The notes: generated from the letters alone by a model not told the origin. 64,000 nt of DNA from Oscillospiraceae bacterium (GCA_902775565.1 CACYMP010000004.1:1-64000), one strand, 5' to 3'; numbered from the stretch's first letter, positions 25,349 to 35,633 are shown. Numbers and translations are program-made.

Positions 25349-26218
25349 TTATCCGTAAAAGACACTGTCAAAAGCACGCAGGGCATTCTTTGAAGCCGCG
25401 ACGTTATGTACCCTTACCATTGCCGCACCGAATGCCGCCGCCGTTACGCTCAAGCCTGCAGTGATGCGGTCTGCTTCTTCCTCGGTTATCTCTTCCTTGC
25501 CGGAGAGATAGCTCACATATCTCTTGCGTGAAGCCGCATACAAGACCGGATATCCGCCGTCAAAACCGAAACGGAGTAATTCTTCCGTGAGATCACCGTC
25601 CTGCTGTCTGGTAGTTCCGAATCCGATTCCGGGATCTGTCATTATCGAGCCTGCAGGTATTCCTGCATCCAGTGCAGTCTTTATGCTCCTGGACAGTTCT
25701 TCTTCGGCACGGCTTACGATGTCCTGATCAGGGTTGTTCTCACCGGCACCGAAGATCCTCGAATTGAACATCAGGATGATGCCCGCGCCGTACGAAGCGC
25801 AGATCTTAGCCATTTCTGGATCTCCGAACAGGCCCGTGATATCGTTAACGATATCGCATCCGCAGTCGAGCGCCGCTCTTGCCGTCTTCGCCTTGTATGT
25901 ATCGACCGATAATGGAATGTCGAATCTGTTCTTTAATGCCCTAATAACAGGCAGGATCCTTGTGATCTCTTCTTCCGCCGTGATGGGCGCGACCTTGGGA
26001 TTTGTAGCCTCGCCTCCGATATCGATGACATCACAGCCTTCCTTTATCATCAGTTCAGCCTGGGCAATGCATTTTTCCACGTCAGTAAATCTTCCGCCGT
26101 CCGAGAACGAATCCGGAGTGCAGTTCAGGATACCCATGACCAGAGTCTTCTCACCGATCGCGATCTCCCTGTCACGGCATTTGAAAACCCCTGCGTATCT
26201 GTAATCCGACGTAATCAC
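25349..26218 (-). CDS. folP: Dihydropteroate synthase
   Basis: 289 residues of TIM-barrel fold. Signatures are VMGILNCTPDSFSDGGRF, CDVIDIGGEATNPK (GGEAT in place of the commoner GGEST), LSVDTYKAKTA, NDITGLFGDPEM and MTDPGIGFGTT. It condenses p-aminobenzoate with the pterin pyrophosphate. The start is a GTG at 26218, seven bases after the folE stop, with GGGAG somewhat far upstream; downstream starts would cut the barrel. It is the sulfonamide target in other bacteria; the substituted GGEAT loop contacts substrate and may shift affinity (inference). Confidence 0.92.
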   Translation of the reverse strand: MITSDYRYAGVFKCRDREIAIGEKTLVMGILNCTPDSFSDGGRFTDVEKCIAQAELMIKEGCDVIDIGGEATNPKVAPITAEEEITRILPVIRALKNRFDIPLSVDTYKAKTARAALDCGCDIVNDITGLFGDPEMAKICASYGAGIILMFNSRIFGAGENNPDQDIVSRAEEELSRSIKTALDAGIPAGSIMTDPGIGFGTTRQQDGDLTEELLRFGFDGGYPVLYAASRKRYVSYLSGKEEITEEEADRITAGLSVTAAAFGAAMVRVHNVAASKNALRAFDSVFYG

Positions 26219-26225
26219 TTATAGA

Positions 26226-26849
26226 TCAAACTCCCGAACGCTGTCTGTTGATAAGAGCAAGTGCTTCGTTGCGCGTTCTCAGGTCAGTCCTGCAGCCGCC
26301 GCGCATAGCGGAAGTAACTGTTTTCGAGCCCGGCTTCCTTATGCCGCGCATCGTCATGCAGAGGTGCTCGGCTTCGATTATCACGCATACCGATCTCGCA
26401 TCGACCGCTTCCTGTATCTTGTCTGCGATCTCTGAAGTAAGGCGCTCCTGAAGCTGGGGTTTGCGCGAGAGCGTATCTACGATCCTTGCGACCTTGGAAA
26501 GGCCCAAGATCCTTCCGTCTCTGGGGATATAGACTACATGAGCCTTACCGTGGAACGGAAGAAGATGGTGTTCGCACATCGAATAGAACGGGATGTCTCC
26601 TATCAGGATCATCTCGTCGTTGCCTTCCTCGTGGAAGACCTTGATGTCTTTGGAAATATCCCTGTGAAGGCCTGCAAAGACTTCTGCATACATTCTTGCG
26701 ACACGCTGTGGTGTATCGAGTAAACCTTCCCTTTCGGGATCCTCTCCTATGGCGATGAGGATCTCTCTTACGGCATTTTCGAGCCTCGGAAGATCCATGT
26801 TCTTTTTGCTTTCCTCAGGTATCGAAAAATCGTTTTCGTAATCGTACAT
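26226..26849 (-). CDS. folE: GTP cyclohydrolase I
   Basis: 207 residues. Zinc and catalytic motifs are [20 protein letters not shown] (Cys and two His), [10 protein letters not shown] and [19 protein letters not shown]. It converts GTP to dihydroneopterin triphosphate, the first folate step. First of four folate genes in pathway-compatible order (E, P, B, K). It begins 16 bases after the AraC regulator stop, so folate genes probably share a transcript with that regulator and the esterase-like gene further upstream, or have a hidden internal promoter. Confidence 0.95.
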   Translation of the reverse strand: MYDYENDFSIPEESKKNMDLPRLENAVREILIAIGEDPEREGLLDTPQRVARMYAEVFAGLHRDISKDIKVFHEEGNDEMILIGDIPFYSMCEHHLLPFHGKAHVVYIPRDGRILGLSKVARIVDTLSRKPQLQERLTSEIADKIQEAVDARSVCVIIEAEHLCMTMRGIRKPGSKTVTSAMRGGCRTDLRTRNEALALINRQRSGV

Positions 26850-26865
26850 TATTCCAAAACCGTCC

Positions 26866-27861
26866 TTACTTTAAGTGAAGTTTTCTATATTCCATCGGTG
26901 TCATTCCCATCAGTTTCCTGAAAGCGACGTTGAAACGCTGCGGAGATGAGAATCCCGACTGCAATGAGATGGCAGAGACCTTGATCTCGTTATTCTCAAG
27001 AAGCAGGCATGCCCGCTCTATCCTCTTTTTCATGAGATAGTTCATGGGGCTCATTCCGGTCTCGTCGCGGAACGCCCTTGTGAAATATCCCTGGCTCAGG
27101 AAAACATACTGCGCTGCCTGGGCAACTGTTATTCCCTGATCGAAATTATCGTCCATATACTGTCTTGCGATAGCGACAAGCTCTTTTGCCTTGCCTGTCT
27201 TGACCCTGATGTTCTCCTCCCATTCGTTGCGCATCGCACGTGAGAGATTGATCATGAGCTCTACCGTAAGAGTCTGGATCATGAGCTCTTTCGAATACCT
27301 GTTGTCGCTCATTTCAGACACGATACGCTCTGCAAGAAGGCTTATCTCCGCCTTCTCCGCACCGGTCAGCACAAAGCAGGGCTGGCTTACCATCTCGTTG
27401 TCTTCGGTAAGGCCCATGTCGGCAAACTTAAGAAAACTCTCAAGCGAGATCCTGGCCATCGATCCCGGGATCGCAACGGAAGGTCCCGCGCTGCTCTTCT
27501 TGTCGGCGGATGCGGTCCTGCCTCCCTCTCTGGCTGCGGAGAGTTCTTTTGTATCATGAATGAATCCGAAATAAAGATTCAGTATTTCAGCCTTATTGGA
27601 CTTGATCATGAGCCTGTGCTTTACAAGGGGCCTTATTACGATCGTGGAACCCTTGCCGAGGGTTATCTTGCCGCCGCCTTCGACCGAGACCTCTATCTTG
27701 CCGTCACGCAGATATAAGAGCTCGTGCGAGTTGTGGGAGCTTTCGGAAGGCAGTGAATCCTTGGTATCGTAGATGTGCTCGATGCCCTCGATAACCACAG
27801 GCACGGAGCCTGCCGACATCAACACATCGTCTTCGATCGCCGAAAGCAGTTTGTTTGCCAT
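26866..27861 (-). CDS. AraC-family transcriptional regulator
   Basis: 331 residues. An N-terminal cupin sensor domain (about residues 20-105, [19 protein letters not shown] and [16 protein letters not shown]) is joined by a Ser/Gly-rich linker and helical region to a C-terminal double helix-turn-helix: [20 protein letters not shown] and [18 protein letters not shown], ending [11 protein letters not shown]. Cupin-type AraC regulators usually sense sugars and activate carbohydrate genes. The ribosome site is GGGGAGGTAAAAG. It is 14 bases downstream of the sialate-esterase-like gene, so it probably responds to or works with that protein, and only by position is linked to the folate genes. Confidence 0.9.
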   Translation of the reverse strand: MANKLLSAIEDDVLMSAGSVPVVIEGIEHIYDTKDSLPSESSHNSHELLYLRDGKIEVSVEGGGKITLGKGSTIVIRPLVKHRLMIKSNKAEILNLYFGFIHDTKELSAAREGGRTASADKKSSAGPSVAIPGSMARISLESFLKFADMGLTEDNEMVSQPCFVLTGAEKAEISLLAERIVSEMSDNRYSKELMIQTLTVELMINLSRAMRNEWEENIRVKTGKAKELVAIARQYMDDNFDQGITVAQAAQYVFLSQGYFTRAFRDETGMSPMNYLMKKRIERACLLLENNEIKVSAISLQSGFSSPQRFNVAFRKLMGMTPMEYRKLHLK

Positions 27862-27875
27862 CTTTTACCTCCCCG

Positions 27876-30134
27876 TCAGATGAAATTGATGCTGTCCACG
27901 TAGATCTCGCCGTTGCGGTCGTTGTCTTCAATGAAGATCCTGAGCTTGGAGAATCTGATCGGGCCCTCATCATTGTAATTCAGGACTAATGTCTGCCACG
28001 TGAGCTGCTGTCTTATCTCAGCCTCTCCGAAATCCTCGATAATGAGCTTTTTCTTCTTCTGGTCAGGATTGAATACCGTAAGAGCGATCTTCTTCCTGCC
28101 GTAGATCTCAATGGGCGCGAAAAGCGAAGCATATTCAAGGCAGGGCTCAAAGCCGTAGAGCGATTTCTCTGTCTCATATCTGATCCTGAGAGACCCGTTG
28201 CCGGTAAGCTTGTGGATATTGTCAACGGAGATAATGCCCTTGCCCTTGAAAGTGCGGTATATCTCAAGAACCTCGAAATCGGATTCGGGTGTACGCTTGC
28301 CTACGAACTCAAGCGAGTCGCAGTGGGTAAAGCTTAAGTCGGGAGCGAAATATGCGGGATCCCTGTCAAATCTGAAAGGCAGGATCGGCAGTCCTTCACC
28401 GTTCTTAAGCGTGGCGTCGTGAGGGAACGGAGTGAATCCGTAAGTTATGGACTCGGGATTGTCAATATCGTCTCTCCATACCATCACGCACATACCGTAA
28501 AGGCTCTTGGCATGCGCAGGATAGAAGATCCTGTCGGCTCCTGCAATCGCAAAACCCGTGATCTCGCTGGAAGTATCGGGGATACGCAGTCCGCTTCCGA
28601 GGTTGCTGAACTTGATGATCCTCTTTCCGCCTGCGATCTCGATGTCGTTAGGCTCGGGCGAGGACTTGCTCATCTTAGGCGAGAAATGCGTTCCCAAAGC
28701 AATGGTTGCAAGCCTTGTACCGAGAACGAAGCTTATCGTCTTGTCGGGAAGCAGCATGTCGTGAAGGCTTACGATTCCCGAAGGCATCGTAAGGAGTTTT
28801 GTGAATGCCGTGAAGTTCTCGTTGAACTCCAATACACCGTACGGATTGTTAAAATCGACATCGTTAGGATGCATTGATACGAACAGTACGGAAGGCATTA
28901 CGGAATCGTCAAATACCTGTCTGGGTTCGAACGTGTTCGACAGCGTTACCATAAGGCCCATAAGGAACAGATCGTATCTGTCGAAAAGAAGTTCGCCCTT
29001 GTCAGGCGAGAAGCAGAAGCCTCTTACGGGAAGTCCTCTTACCGGATAGAGCTTCTGTCTGTAAAGCGTAGCCAGACGGTATTTGGGCTTGATGTAATTC
29101 TTCTCGTCCTCCGCTCTGAGCTTTTCCTCGTCACGCTCCTCGAATTCGGGAAGCTTGAAGTCTATCTTCTCGGCAGTGTCCGTCGTAATGTTCTCTTTAT
29201 GTCCGGGAGCCTTGTTGAGAGTGCTGTCTCCGGATGTGGGGAAATCGATGTCAAGCGGCTTGATGTCATCGGGATCCTTGCCTTCGAGGCGTTTGATCGC
29301 ATCAGAAAGACCGATATCGATATCACCCTGTGCAGTGAACTTTCTGAACTTGTCCTTAAGCTCGGCTGCCGTCTCGCGGCGTTTGTCTATCTCGAGAAGA
29401 TTGGCATATCCCGCGTCATCGAGATAAAGTCCGGTTGCCTTAAGGAGATCTTTGAGAGCCTCAACAGTGCCGAGAGCCTCGGGGCTGATCCAGTTGACGA
29501 TGGTGGAATCTGCGCATGACAGATCAACGATACCGACAGGATATGATATCTGGTCGCTCAATGTATAGGCAAAAGCGAAAGCCGAGGATGACACTTCGGA
29601 AAGCTCGGCGGTATCGGTAACCTTTATCCAGTGGGCTTCACTGTATCTGTCCTTGGGTGTGACGGGATAGATCTTCTCATCACCTTCAAGACCTGTCCTG
29701 GAAGGCGTGAAGAATCTCAGGAAGTTCATGACCTTGCGCTTCATGGGAGTCTTCGTGGCATTGGCTTCCTTCATCGGGACCGAAAGGAATTCGGAACCTA
29801 AGAATACCCAGACGTCACCGCACCTGAGATCCGTCATGGTCAGGGTATCGGTCATGCACTTGAAAGTGAATGAATACGCGTCGGAAGATGCCTTGTATGC
29901 CGGGACCTCAAAAACGAAGCGTCCCTTTGCGGACGTCGTTACCTCACGGCTTAAGATGACACCGTAGTCGGTATCGAGCTTACTTACTTTTCTGCCATCA
30001 GTAGGATCCTTGGTGATCTCGAGCGTGACAGTGGCGGACGGAGCCGCAAAACCTTCTATCTTAAACGGTACACCCTGCTGGAAGACGCATTTGCTTCCAA
30101 GCCAGCACGGAACGGAAATAGGACTGTTCTGCAT
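27876..30134 (-). CDS. Sialate-O-acetylesterase-like protein without catalytic residues
   Basis: 752 residues. The fold of the SGNH sialate O-acetylesterase (DUF303) family is recognisable: GDVWVFLGSEFLSVPM where active members read GDVW-x-x-SGQSNMEMP; ISYPVGIVDLSCADSTIVNW; YPVRGLPVRGFCFSPDKGEL where they read AIRGVIWYQGESN; and RIFYPAHAK then ITYGFTPFPHD. The nucleophile Ser is Glu115 (codon 29790-29792) and the WYQGES block is lost, so esterase activity is unlikely. An acidic insertion (about residues 300-355) splits the fold, and a jelly-roll CBM-like domain ends the protein. No signal peptide, so cytoplasmic. It lies between DeoR and AraC regulators and may be a carbohydrate-binding or sensing protein (inference). 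Confidence 0.75.
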   Translation of the reverse strand: MQNSPISVPCWLGSKCVFQQGVPFKIEGFAAPSATVTLEITKDPTDGRKVSKLDTDYGVILSREVTTSAKGRFVFEVPAYKASSDAYSFTFKCMTDTLTMTDLRCGDVWVFLGSEFLSVPMKEANATKTPMKRKVMNFLRFFTPSRTGLEGDEKIYPVTPKDRYSEAHWIKVTDTAELSEVSSSAFAFAYTLSDQISYPVGIVDLSCADSTIVNWISPEALGTVEALKDLLKATGLYLDDAGYANLLEIDKRRETAAELKDKFRKFTAQGDIDIGLSDAIKRLEGKDPDDIKPLDIDFPTSGDSTLNKAPGHKENITTDTAEKIDFKLPEFEERDEEKLRAEDEKNYIKPKYRLATLYRQKLYPVRGLPVRGFCFSPDKGELLFDRYDLFLMGLMVTLSNTFEPRQVFDDSVMPSVLFVSMHPNDVDFNNPYGVLEFNENFTAFTKLLTMPSGIVSLHDMLLPDKTISFVLGTRLATIALGTHFSPKMSKSSPEPNDIEIAGGKRIIKFSNLGSGLRIPDTSSEITGFAIAGADRIFYPAHAKSLYGMCVMVWRDDIDNPESITYGFTPFPHDATLKNGEGLPILPFRFDRDPAYFAPDLSFTHCDSLEFVGKRTPESDFEVLEIYRTFKGKGIISVDNIHKLTGNGSLRIRYETEKSLYGFEPCLEYASLFAPIEIYGRKKIALTVFNPDQKKKKLIIEDFGEAEIRQQLTWQTLVLNYNDEGPIRFSKLRIFIEDNDRNGEIYVDSINFI

Positions 30135-30177
30135 AATAATGACCTCATTCGTGAGTAGTACACAACTATATCAGATT

Positions 30178-30205
30178 ATTATACATTAAAAAGACTTTTG
30201 AACAA
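30178..30205 (-). promoter_or_regulatory. Promoter candidate for the esterase-like gene and AraC
   Basis: On minus, TTGTTC (30200-30205), 16-base spacer, TATAAT (30178-30183), about 45 bases upstream of the ATG at 30134. The leader contains CTCA-CGAA-TGAG, a short dyad. Confidence 0.45.
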
Positions 30206-30220
30206 AAAAATATGACGAAA

Positions 30221-30997
30221 TCAGGCTTCCGCAACGATAACATTTAAGCCTTTTTCCCTACATTTTCTGACGTTCTCTTCAGAAGCGCCCGAATCAGTGA
30301 TCAGATAATCTATCTTGTCTGCGGGTATAAAAGACGAAGCGGAGTCTGTTCCGAGCTTGGTCGAATCGATAAGAGCGACTATCTTTTTCGCGCGCTCGGC
30401 ACAGAGCCTTTTCAATTCGAGTTCATAGAAATTATCACCTGAAAGTCCGGACTCCGGCGAGAAACCGTTGCCCGAAACAAAGTAGATATCAGCCGAGAGC
30501 CTTCCCACCATCTCCTTACACGAAAGGCCTTCTATCGCGCCTGAATGGGGTCTTAACATTCCTCCGAGTATGATAACCGACTTGAAATTGCTGCATCGCT
30601 GGAGTTCCATCGCAGTGTGGATACCGTTCGTAACGACTGTCACATTCTTTCGTTTCTGAAGGAAAGGTATCATATGAAAAGTCGTCGAGCTCGCGTCCAT
30701 GAAAATGGTGGAACCGTCAGTAACGAGTTCGGCGGCACTCTTTCCAATCTGGTTTTTGAGATCGACATGGGTAACGGCGCGGACCATATAATTCTCGCCG
30801 CTGTAAGAAGGCGTTCTGCGCGGAAGCCTTATTCCGCCGTGGAATCTGACGATCGCGCCCTCTCTCTCGAGAGCTCTGATATCCGTCCTGAGAGTCGCTC
30901 CGGTGACACCCAGGCGCTCTGAAAGAACCGTCGTGTTTATCTCGCCTTCGACCGCGAGAACATCAAGGATCTGTTTTCTTCTGTCAGTGATATCCAT
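30221..30997 (-). CDS. DeoR/GlpR-family transcriptional regulator
   Basis: 258 residues. The N-terminal winged helix-turn-helix reads MDITDRRKQILDVLAVEGEI and LSERLGVTGATLRTDIRALE. The C-terminal DeoR sensor domain has FMDASSTTFHMIPFL, VVTNGIHTAMEL, VIILGGMLRPHSGAI and VALIDSTKLGT. Family members repress sugar or sugar-phosphate genes and are released by a phosphorylated sugar. It precedes the esterase-like gene by 86 bases on the same strand, the likely target. The ATG at 30997 is set by the family N terminus; it has no ribosome site and lies almost at the expected transcription start of its promoter (31005-31033), which implies a leaderless mRNA. Confidence 0.9.
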   Translation of the reverse strand: MDITDRRKQILDVLAVEGEINTTVLSERLGVTGATLRTDIRALEREGAIVRFHGGIRLPRRTPSYSGENYMVRAVTHVDLKNQIGKSAAELVTDGSTIFMDASSTTFHMIPFLQKRKNVTVVTNGIHTAMELQRCSNFKSVIILGGMLRPHSGAIEGLSCKEMVGRLSADIYFVSGNGFSPESGLSGDNFYELELKRLCAERAKKIVALIDSTKLGTDSASSFIPADKIDYLITDSGASEENVRKCREKGLNVIVAEA

Positions 30998-31004
30998 GTA
31001 TCAG

Positions 31005-31033
31005 ATATTATCAAGTGAAAATCCGGGTGTCAA
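31005..31033 (-). promoter_or_regulatory. Strong promoter of the deoR-type gene, leaderless
   Basis: On minus, TTGACA (31028-31033), 17-base spacer, TAATAT (31005-31010). The -35 overlaps the stop codon of the YfhO-type gene. The start is predicted at about 30998, next to the ATG at 30997. Confidence 0.65.
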
Positions 31034-33672
31034 ATTGCTTTCATTTGATTTTTATTTCTCTTCGCACAGACAAGTCCTGCCGCAAGTGCAAGCACGAGAC
31101 CGGAGGCAGAAGCTAAAATACCCGGGAACATATGAGGCGGACGGTATTCCATCACTATTTCATTAGTGCCTTTTTCAAGCGTGAGAAGCATCATGCATCC
31201 GTCAAAACTGTCGGGTACATTTTCTTTTCCATTGACGGTGACTCTCCATGAAGGATCATATGGAACCGAAATGAAAAGCTTTTCGCCGTCACCGGCGGCA
31301 TCAGCCGTGATCTTTACATATCCTTCCCTGATATCGATGCTTTTCGCCTGTTTTGCCCTGATTCTGGATACTGCTTCTTCAAAAGCATCAAGATCGAGGA
31401 TATAGAATTCAGCGTTGATATCTTTGCCCGTAAACGCCTTGACCGAAGCGTACTGCTCACCGGAAGAAAACGGTACCACAAAAGCGTCAGGCGACAGGAA
31501 CTTGCCCGTTGTGAGCTTATAAATTCCGTTGATATCCGTATCTGCAGTTATGTTCTCACCCGGAAGGAGCCTGCCGTAGACAAGACATCTATCTCCGGGA
31601 AGAAGAACCTTGAATTCCGTGAGCTTTTCTTCTTTGACGGCCGTAAACTCAGCCGGTCCGAAGATCATTACCTCTTCGCCCAATATCTCTGAATAGACTT
31701 CGTTCATGTATTCAAAAGGACTCTTCGGAGAAGAAACAACCGGAGCGGATTCGACTTTAAAAGCGGCGGGCAGGCAGTAAGGATTCTTATAAGCGTTCTT
31801 GAAGTCTTTGTTATCGGTGATCTTTACCATTCCCGGACAATCGTATTCGCTCATCACATACCTGACTCCGAGGAGCGAATCCGCAGGGATCAACGGCGAT
31901 GCCGTAACCGTTATCGTCTCGCTGTGAAAAGGATATCCGAGCTTTGCAAGGAATGTTCCCTGCTCTTCTTCGGGTGCCGATACGAATGAAGAGACGGAAT
32001 TAAAGCCGTAACCCATTCCCTCGTTATAGTTTGCGGTGTTTCCGGTCGATGCCGCGGATCTTTCAGATGTCTGCGAGATCCTGTAAAAACCGCCTTCATC
32101 ACCGGCCATGACCTTGCCGATAAGCTCCCTTTCATTCCTGACATATGAGGATGCCTCAAGTGCTTTGTCATTGCTGTAGAAGTTCAGCAGGAGCCCTCCT
32201 GCAAAGACAAGTTCAAGCACGGTAACGATCGATACCATAATGACGTTAAAGGCGGCTCCAAGACCGTGCTTATCGAGATAAACGAGGAAAAGAACGAGCG
32301 TGATGATCAGCAATATGACGACCTTTGAGGCAACAAACATAATGTCGGATGAGATACTTATACCGAACGTATTCCTGATGTTATTCAGATAAAGATACCT
32401 TTGGAGATCCGCTTTTATCAGGAGCGAGAACAGTACCGACAGGAGTGCGGATACGGTTCCCGACATTATCACAAAACGTGCTTTGATCTCTTCGCCTTTA
32501 AGAAAACAAGCCGCCGCTATGAAGCACAGGAGGAATATTCCCGTATATGAATATCTGTACCAATAGGATTCGACGTTGCGGAAGATCGAGAAAACCGTCA
32601 CAAGCGGCCTGAATACATAAGTCATCGCGGTAAATAAGAGCATCACGAATACCGTGATCTTTAACCTCTTTTCAAATGCCTTGCAGAAGAAAAAGAGTAT
32701 CGTTCCGAGCAGGACCAGACTTCCCGCATACAGCGAGCAGTAGCCTTCGATGCAGATCACGCCCGGCGCATAATCCGATATCAGAGCACCGGGATTGCCT
32801 ATGAATCCGGGCTTCATGAGTTCTCCCAGCATTCCGCTTCCGTGAGTCCTGTCCGCCTGGATAAGGAGCACTGGAACAAGTATTATCCCCGACATCAGGA
32901 TGCCCGTGAGCATATAGAGAGCATAACGAAGCGCTGACTTAATGAATTTAGCCTTTAACAGAGCGAGTTCGAAAAAGAACCAGACAGCCGAGAACATGCA
33001 GTTGATGATCCCCGTATACCAGTTGAAGATAAGCCCCAAAGCTATCGAAAACGCAAGCAGAAGGCCGGATCTTCCCTTTAAGATCTTATATGTGCCGAGG
33101 ATCGCCAGCGGCAGCATGACCGCGCCGTCCAGCCACATACAGTTGCAGGTCTGGGAGATCATGTACTGGGAAAGGCCGTAAGATACGGCGATCAGGACCG
33201 CATAAGGAGCTCTTTTCTCCTCCCTGTCCTTAAAACGCTCTGTAAGCGCAAATCCGCAGGTTCCCGCCGCGAGCGCCATCTTTACCGCAGAGATAACGTT
33301 AAGGCAAAGAGCGGTGTTTTCCGGCCTGAACAAGAGCGAGAGCAGCATTACAGGAGATGCAAGATAGTACGCAAAAACCGCGTAATTGTTGCCTCCCAAA
33401 GACTTGCCGAATGTATAGAAGAACGAATCATCCCCTGCTAAGACACGCTTATAGTAGAGTACAAGGTCAAAATACTGGTAATCGGCATCAGAATATAAGA
33501 GCGCCCTGCTGCCGAATGGAGCATATCCGAACGCGGCGAAGATGACCGTAATAAGGACAGAAGCCGAAAGAAAAGAGATAAAGGCAATGCCCATAGAACC
33601 CAGGCCGCGTTCTTTCTTTTTCAGCGCGGGAGCATCAGATTCGGCATTAGCGGATTTTATCTCTTTACTCAT
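31030..33672 (-). CDS. YfhO-family multi-pass membrane protein
   Basis: About 880 residues. A short cytoplasmic N terminus is followed by 12 or more membrane segments. The hallmark luminal loop between the first two is ALLYSDADYQYFDLVLYYKR and SFFYTFGKSLGGNN. A large outer domain occupies the final third and ends in one more membrane segment and a basic tail. YfhO proteins are GT-C-type polytopic proteins; the Listeria and Bacillus members glycosylate lipoteichoic acid with GlcNAc or galactose. The Asp pair in the first loop (SDADYQY) fits that fold. The sugar and acceptor cannot be read. The start is the ATG at 33672 with GGAAG upstream; a GTG sits three bases earlier. Divergent from tRNA-Leu. 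Confidence 0.85.
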   Translation of the reverse strand: MSKEIKSANAESDAPALKKKERGLGSMGIAFISFLSASVLITVIFAAFGYAPFGSRALLYSDADYQYFDLVLYYKRVLAGDDSFFYTFGKSLGGNNYAVFAYYLASPVMLLSLLFRPENTALCLNVISAVKMALAAGTCGFALTERFKDREEKRAPYAVLIAVSYGLSQYMISQTCNCMWLDGAVMLPLAILGTYKILKGRSGLLLAFSIALGLIFNWYTGIINCMFSAVWFFFELALLKAKFIKSALRYALYMLTGILMSGIILVPVLLIQADRTHGSGMLGELMKPGFIGNPGALISDYAPGVICIEGYCSLYAGSLVLLGTILFFFCKAFEKRLKITVFVMLLFTAMTYVFRPLVTVFSIFRNVESYWYRYSYTGIFLLCFIAAACFLKGEEIKARFVIMSGTVSALLSVLFSLLIKADLQRYLYLNNIRNTFGISISSDIMFVASKVVILLIITLVLFLVYLDKHGLGAAFNVIMVSIVTVLELVFAGGLLLNFYSNDKALEASSYVRNERELIGKVMAGDEGGFYRISQTSERSAASTGNTANYNEGMGYGFNSVSSFVSAPEEEQGTFLAKLGYPFHSETITVTASPLIPADSLLGVRYVMSEYDCPGMVKITDNKDFKNAYKNPYCLPAAFKVESAPVVSSPKSPFEYMNEVYSEILGEEVMIFGPAEFTAVKEEKLTEFKVLLPGDRCLVYGRLLPGENITADTDINGIYKLTTGKFLSPDAFVVPFSSGEQYASVKAFTGKDINAEFYILDLDAFEEAVSRIRAKQAKSIDIREGYVKITADAAGDGEKLFISVPYDPSWRVTVNGKENVPDSFDGCMMLLTLEKGTNEIVMEYRPPHMFPGILASASGLVLALAAGLVCAKRNKNQMKAI

Positions 33673-33689
33673 CACTTTTCTTCCGAATT

Positions 33690-33698
33690 TGCTATAAT
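33690..33698 (+). promoter_or_regulatory. Extended -10 promoter of tRNA-Leu
   Basis: TGC followed by TATAAT (33693-33698) on plus, 13 bases before the tRNA. An extended -10 explains the absence of a good -35. Confidence 0.55.
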
Positions 33699-33711
33699 AG
33701 TTCTTCGTAAC

Positions 33712-33796
<85 letters not shown>

Positions 33797-33803
33797 TTTT
33801 CCC

Positions 33804-35618
33804 TTACTCGTCATCAAGCTTAAGCACGCTCATGAAGGCCTCCTGAGGAACCTCTACGGATCCTACCTGCCTCATGCGCTTCTTACCTTCCTTCTGCTTT
33901 TCAAGGAGCTTCTTCTTACGCGAGATATCACCGCCGTAGCACTTGGACGTAACGTCCTTGCGGAACGCCTTTATGGTCTCTCTCGCTATGATCTTGCCGC
34001 CTATCGCAGCCTGTACCGGGATCTCGAACTGCTGCCTCGGAATGTTTTCCTTGAGCTTCTCGCACATTCTTCTTCCCCTTGCATATGCCTTGTCGGCGTG
34101 TACTATAAACGATAACGCATCCACGGGATCTCCGTTGAGCAGTATATCGAGCTTGACAAGCTTGGATCTCTGATAACCGTAAGGCTCGTAATCGAGCGAA
34201 GCATAGCCTCTCGTACGGCTCTTGAGAGCATCGAAAAAGTCATAGATTATCTCATTCAAAGGCATCGTGTAATGAAGCATGACGCGCTTATCGTCGAGAT
34301 ACTTCATGTCGGTATATTCGCCTCTTCTTTCCTGACAGAGCTCCATGATGTTGCCGACGTAATCTTTAGGCAGCATGATAGTAGCCTTTACAACCGGCTC
34401 TTCCATGAAATCGATCCTGTCGGGTTCAGGCATGTTCGTAGGGTTGGAACAGTCAATGACCGAACCGTCCGTCATGTGGATCTTGTAGATAACCGAAGGC
34501 GCCGTGCTGATGAGATCGAGGCCGAATTCGCGCTCTAATCTCTCCTCGATGACTTCGTAGTGAAGAAGGCCAAGGAATCCGCATCTGAAGCCGAAGCCCA
34601 AAGCCGCGGAAGTCTCGGCGTCAAAAGAAAGCGCCGCATCGTTAAGTCTCAATTTCTCAAGCGAATCCTTAAGGTCGCCGTATCTTGCACCGTCAACGGG
34701 ATAGATGCCGCAGAATACCATCTGCTGAATTCCCTTATAACCGATAAGAGGCTCACTGGCGGGCTCGTCTGCTGATGTGACCGTATCACCGGGAGCGGTA
34801 TCTGCAACGTTCTTGATAGATGCGCAGATATAACCTACCTCGCCAGCTTCAAGCTTGTCTGCAGGTACAAGTTCACCAGGATGGAAATAACCGAGCTCGG
34901 TTACCGTGAATTCCTTTCCGGTATGCATCATCCTGATCTTGCTGCCGGATTTTACCGTACCTTCACGAACGCGCACACTGACGATAACACCCTTGTAAGA
35001 ATCGTATTTCGAGTCGAAAACAAGAGCCCTGAAAGGCGCGTTTCTGTCGCCTTCAGGTGCGGGCAGATATTTAACTACGCCCTCTAAAACTTCATCGATG
35101 TTGATGTCGTTCTTCGCAGAAATGAGCGGCGCATAAGATGCGTCGATTCCGATATCGTCTTCTATCTCAGCCCTGACCTCTTCAGGTCTTGCCGAAGGAA
35201 GATCGATCTTGTTGATTACCGGAAGAACTTCCAGGTTAGCGTCAACCGCCAGATAGACATTCGCGAGCGTCTGTGCCTCAACGCCCTGTGAAGCGTCAAC
35301 GACAAGGATCGCTCCGTCACATGCTGCAAGGGACCTGGAGACCTCGTAATTGAAGTCCACGTGCCCGGGAGTGTCTATCAGGTTAAACATGTAAGTGTTG
35401 CCGTCAGACGCTTTAAAAGGAAGTCTTGCGGCCTGTGACTTGATAGTGATGCCGCGCTCCCTCTCGATATCCATGTTATCGAGGATCTGATCCGTCATCT
35501 CTCGCTTTTCCCTTACATGGGTATGTTCGATCAAGCGGTCAGCCAGCGTTGATTTTCCGTGGTCGATATGGGCGATGATGCAGAAGTTTCTAATATACTT
35601 TTGACTCTCGTCGGGCAT
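33804..35618 (-). CDS. lepA: Elongation factor 4 (LepA)
   Basis: A 604-residue translational GTPase. G1 is [18 protein letters not shown]2 is in [21 protein letters not shown]3 is DTPGHVDF, and G4 is VINKIDLP. Domain II, the EF-G-like domains and the LepA-specific C-terminal domain (EAFMSVLKL at the end) are all present. LepA acts on ribosomes during initiation, elongation stalls or back-translocation under stress. Full length. It follows lepB after 15 bases and converges on tRNA-Leu. Confidence 0.97.
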   Translation of the reverse strand: MPDESQKYIRNFCIIAHIDHGKSTLADRLIEHTHVREKREMTDQILDNMDIERERGITIKSQAARLPFKASDGNTYMFNLIDTPGHVDFNYEVSRSLAACDGAILVVDASQGVEAQTLANVYLAVDANLEVLPVINKIDLPSARPEEVRAEIEDDIGIDASYAPLISAKNDINIDEVLEGVVKYLPAPEGDRNAPFRALVFDSKYDSYKGVIVSVRVREGTVKSGSKIRMMHTGKEFTVTELGYFHPGELVPADKLEAGEVGYICASIKNVADTAPGDTVTSADEPASEPLIGYKGIQQMVFCGIYPVDGARYGDLKDSLEKLRLNDAALSFDAETSAALGFGFRCGFLGLLHYEVIEERLEREFGLDLISTAPSVIYKIHMTDGSVIDCSNPTNMPEPDRIDFMEEPVVKATIMLPKDYVGNIMELCQERRGEYTDMKYLDDKRVMLHYTMPLNEIIYDFFDALKSRTRGYASLDYEPYGYQRSKLVKLDILLNGDPVDALSFIVHADKAYARGRRMCEKLKENIPRQQFEIPVQAAIGGKIIARETIKAFRKDVTSKCYGGDISRKKKLLEKQKEGKKRMRQVGSVEVPQEAFMSVLKLDDE

Positions 35619-35633
35619 ATACCGCGTTTCTCC

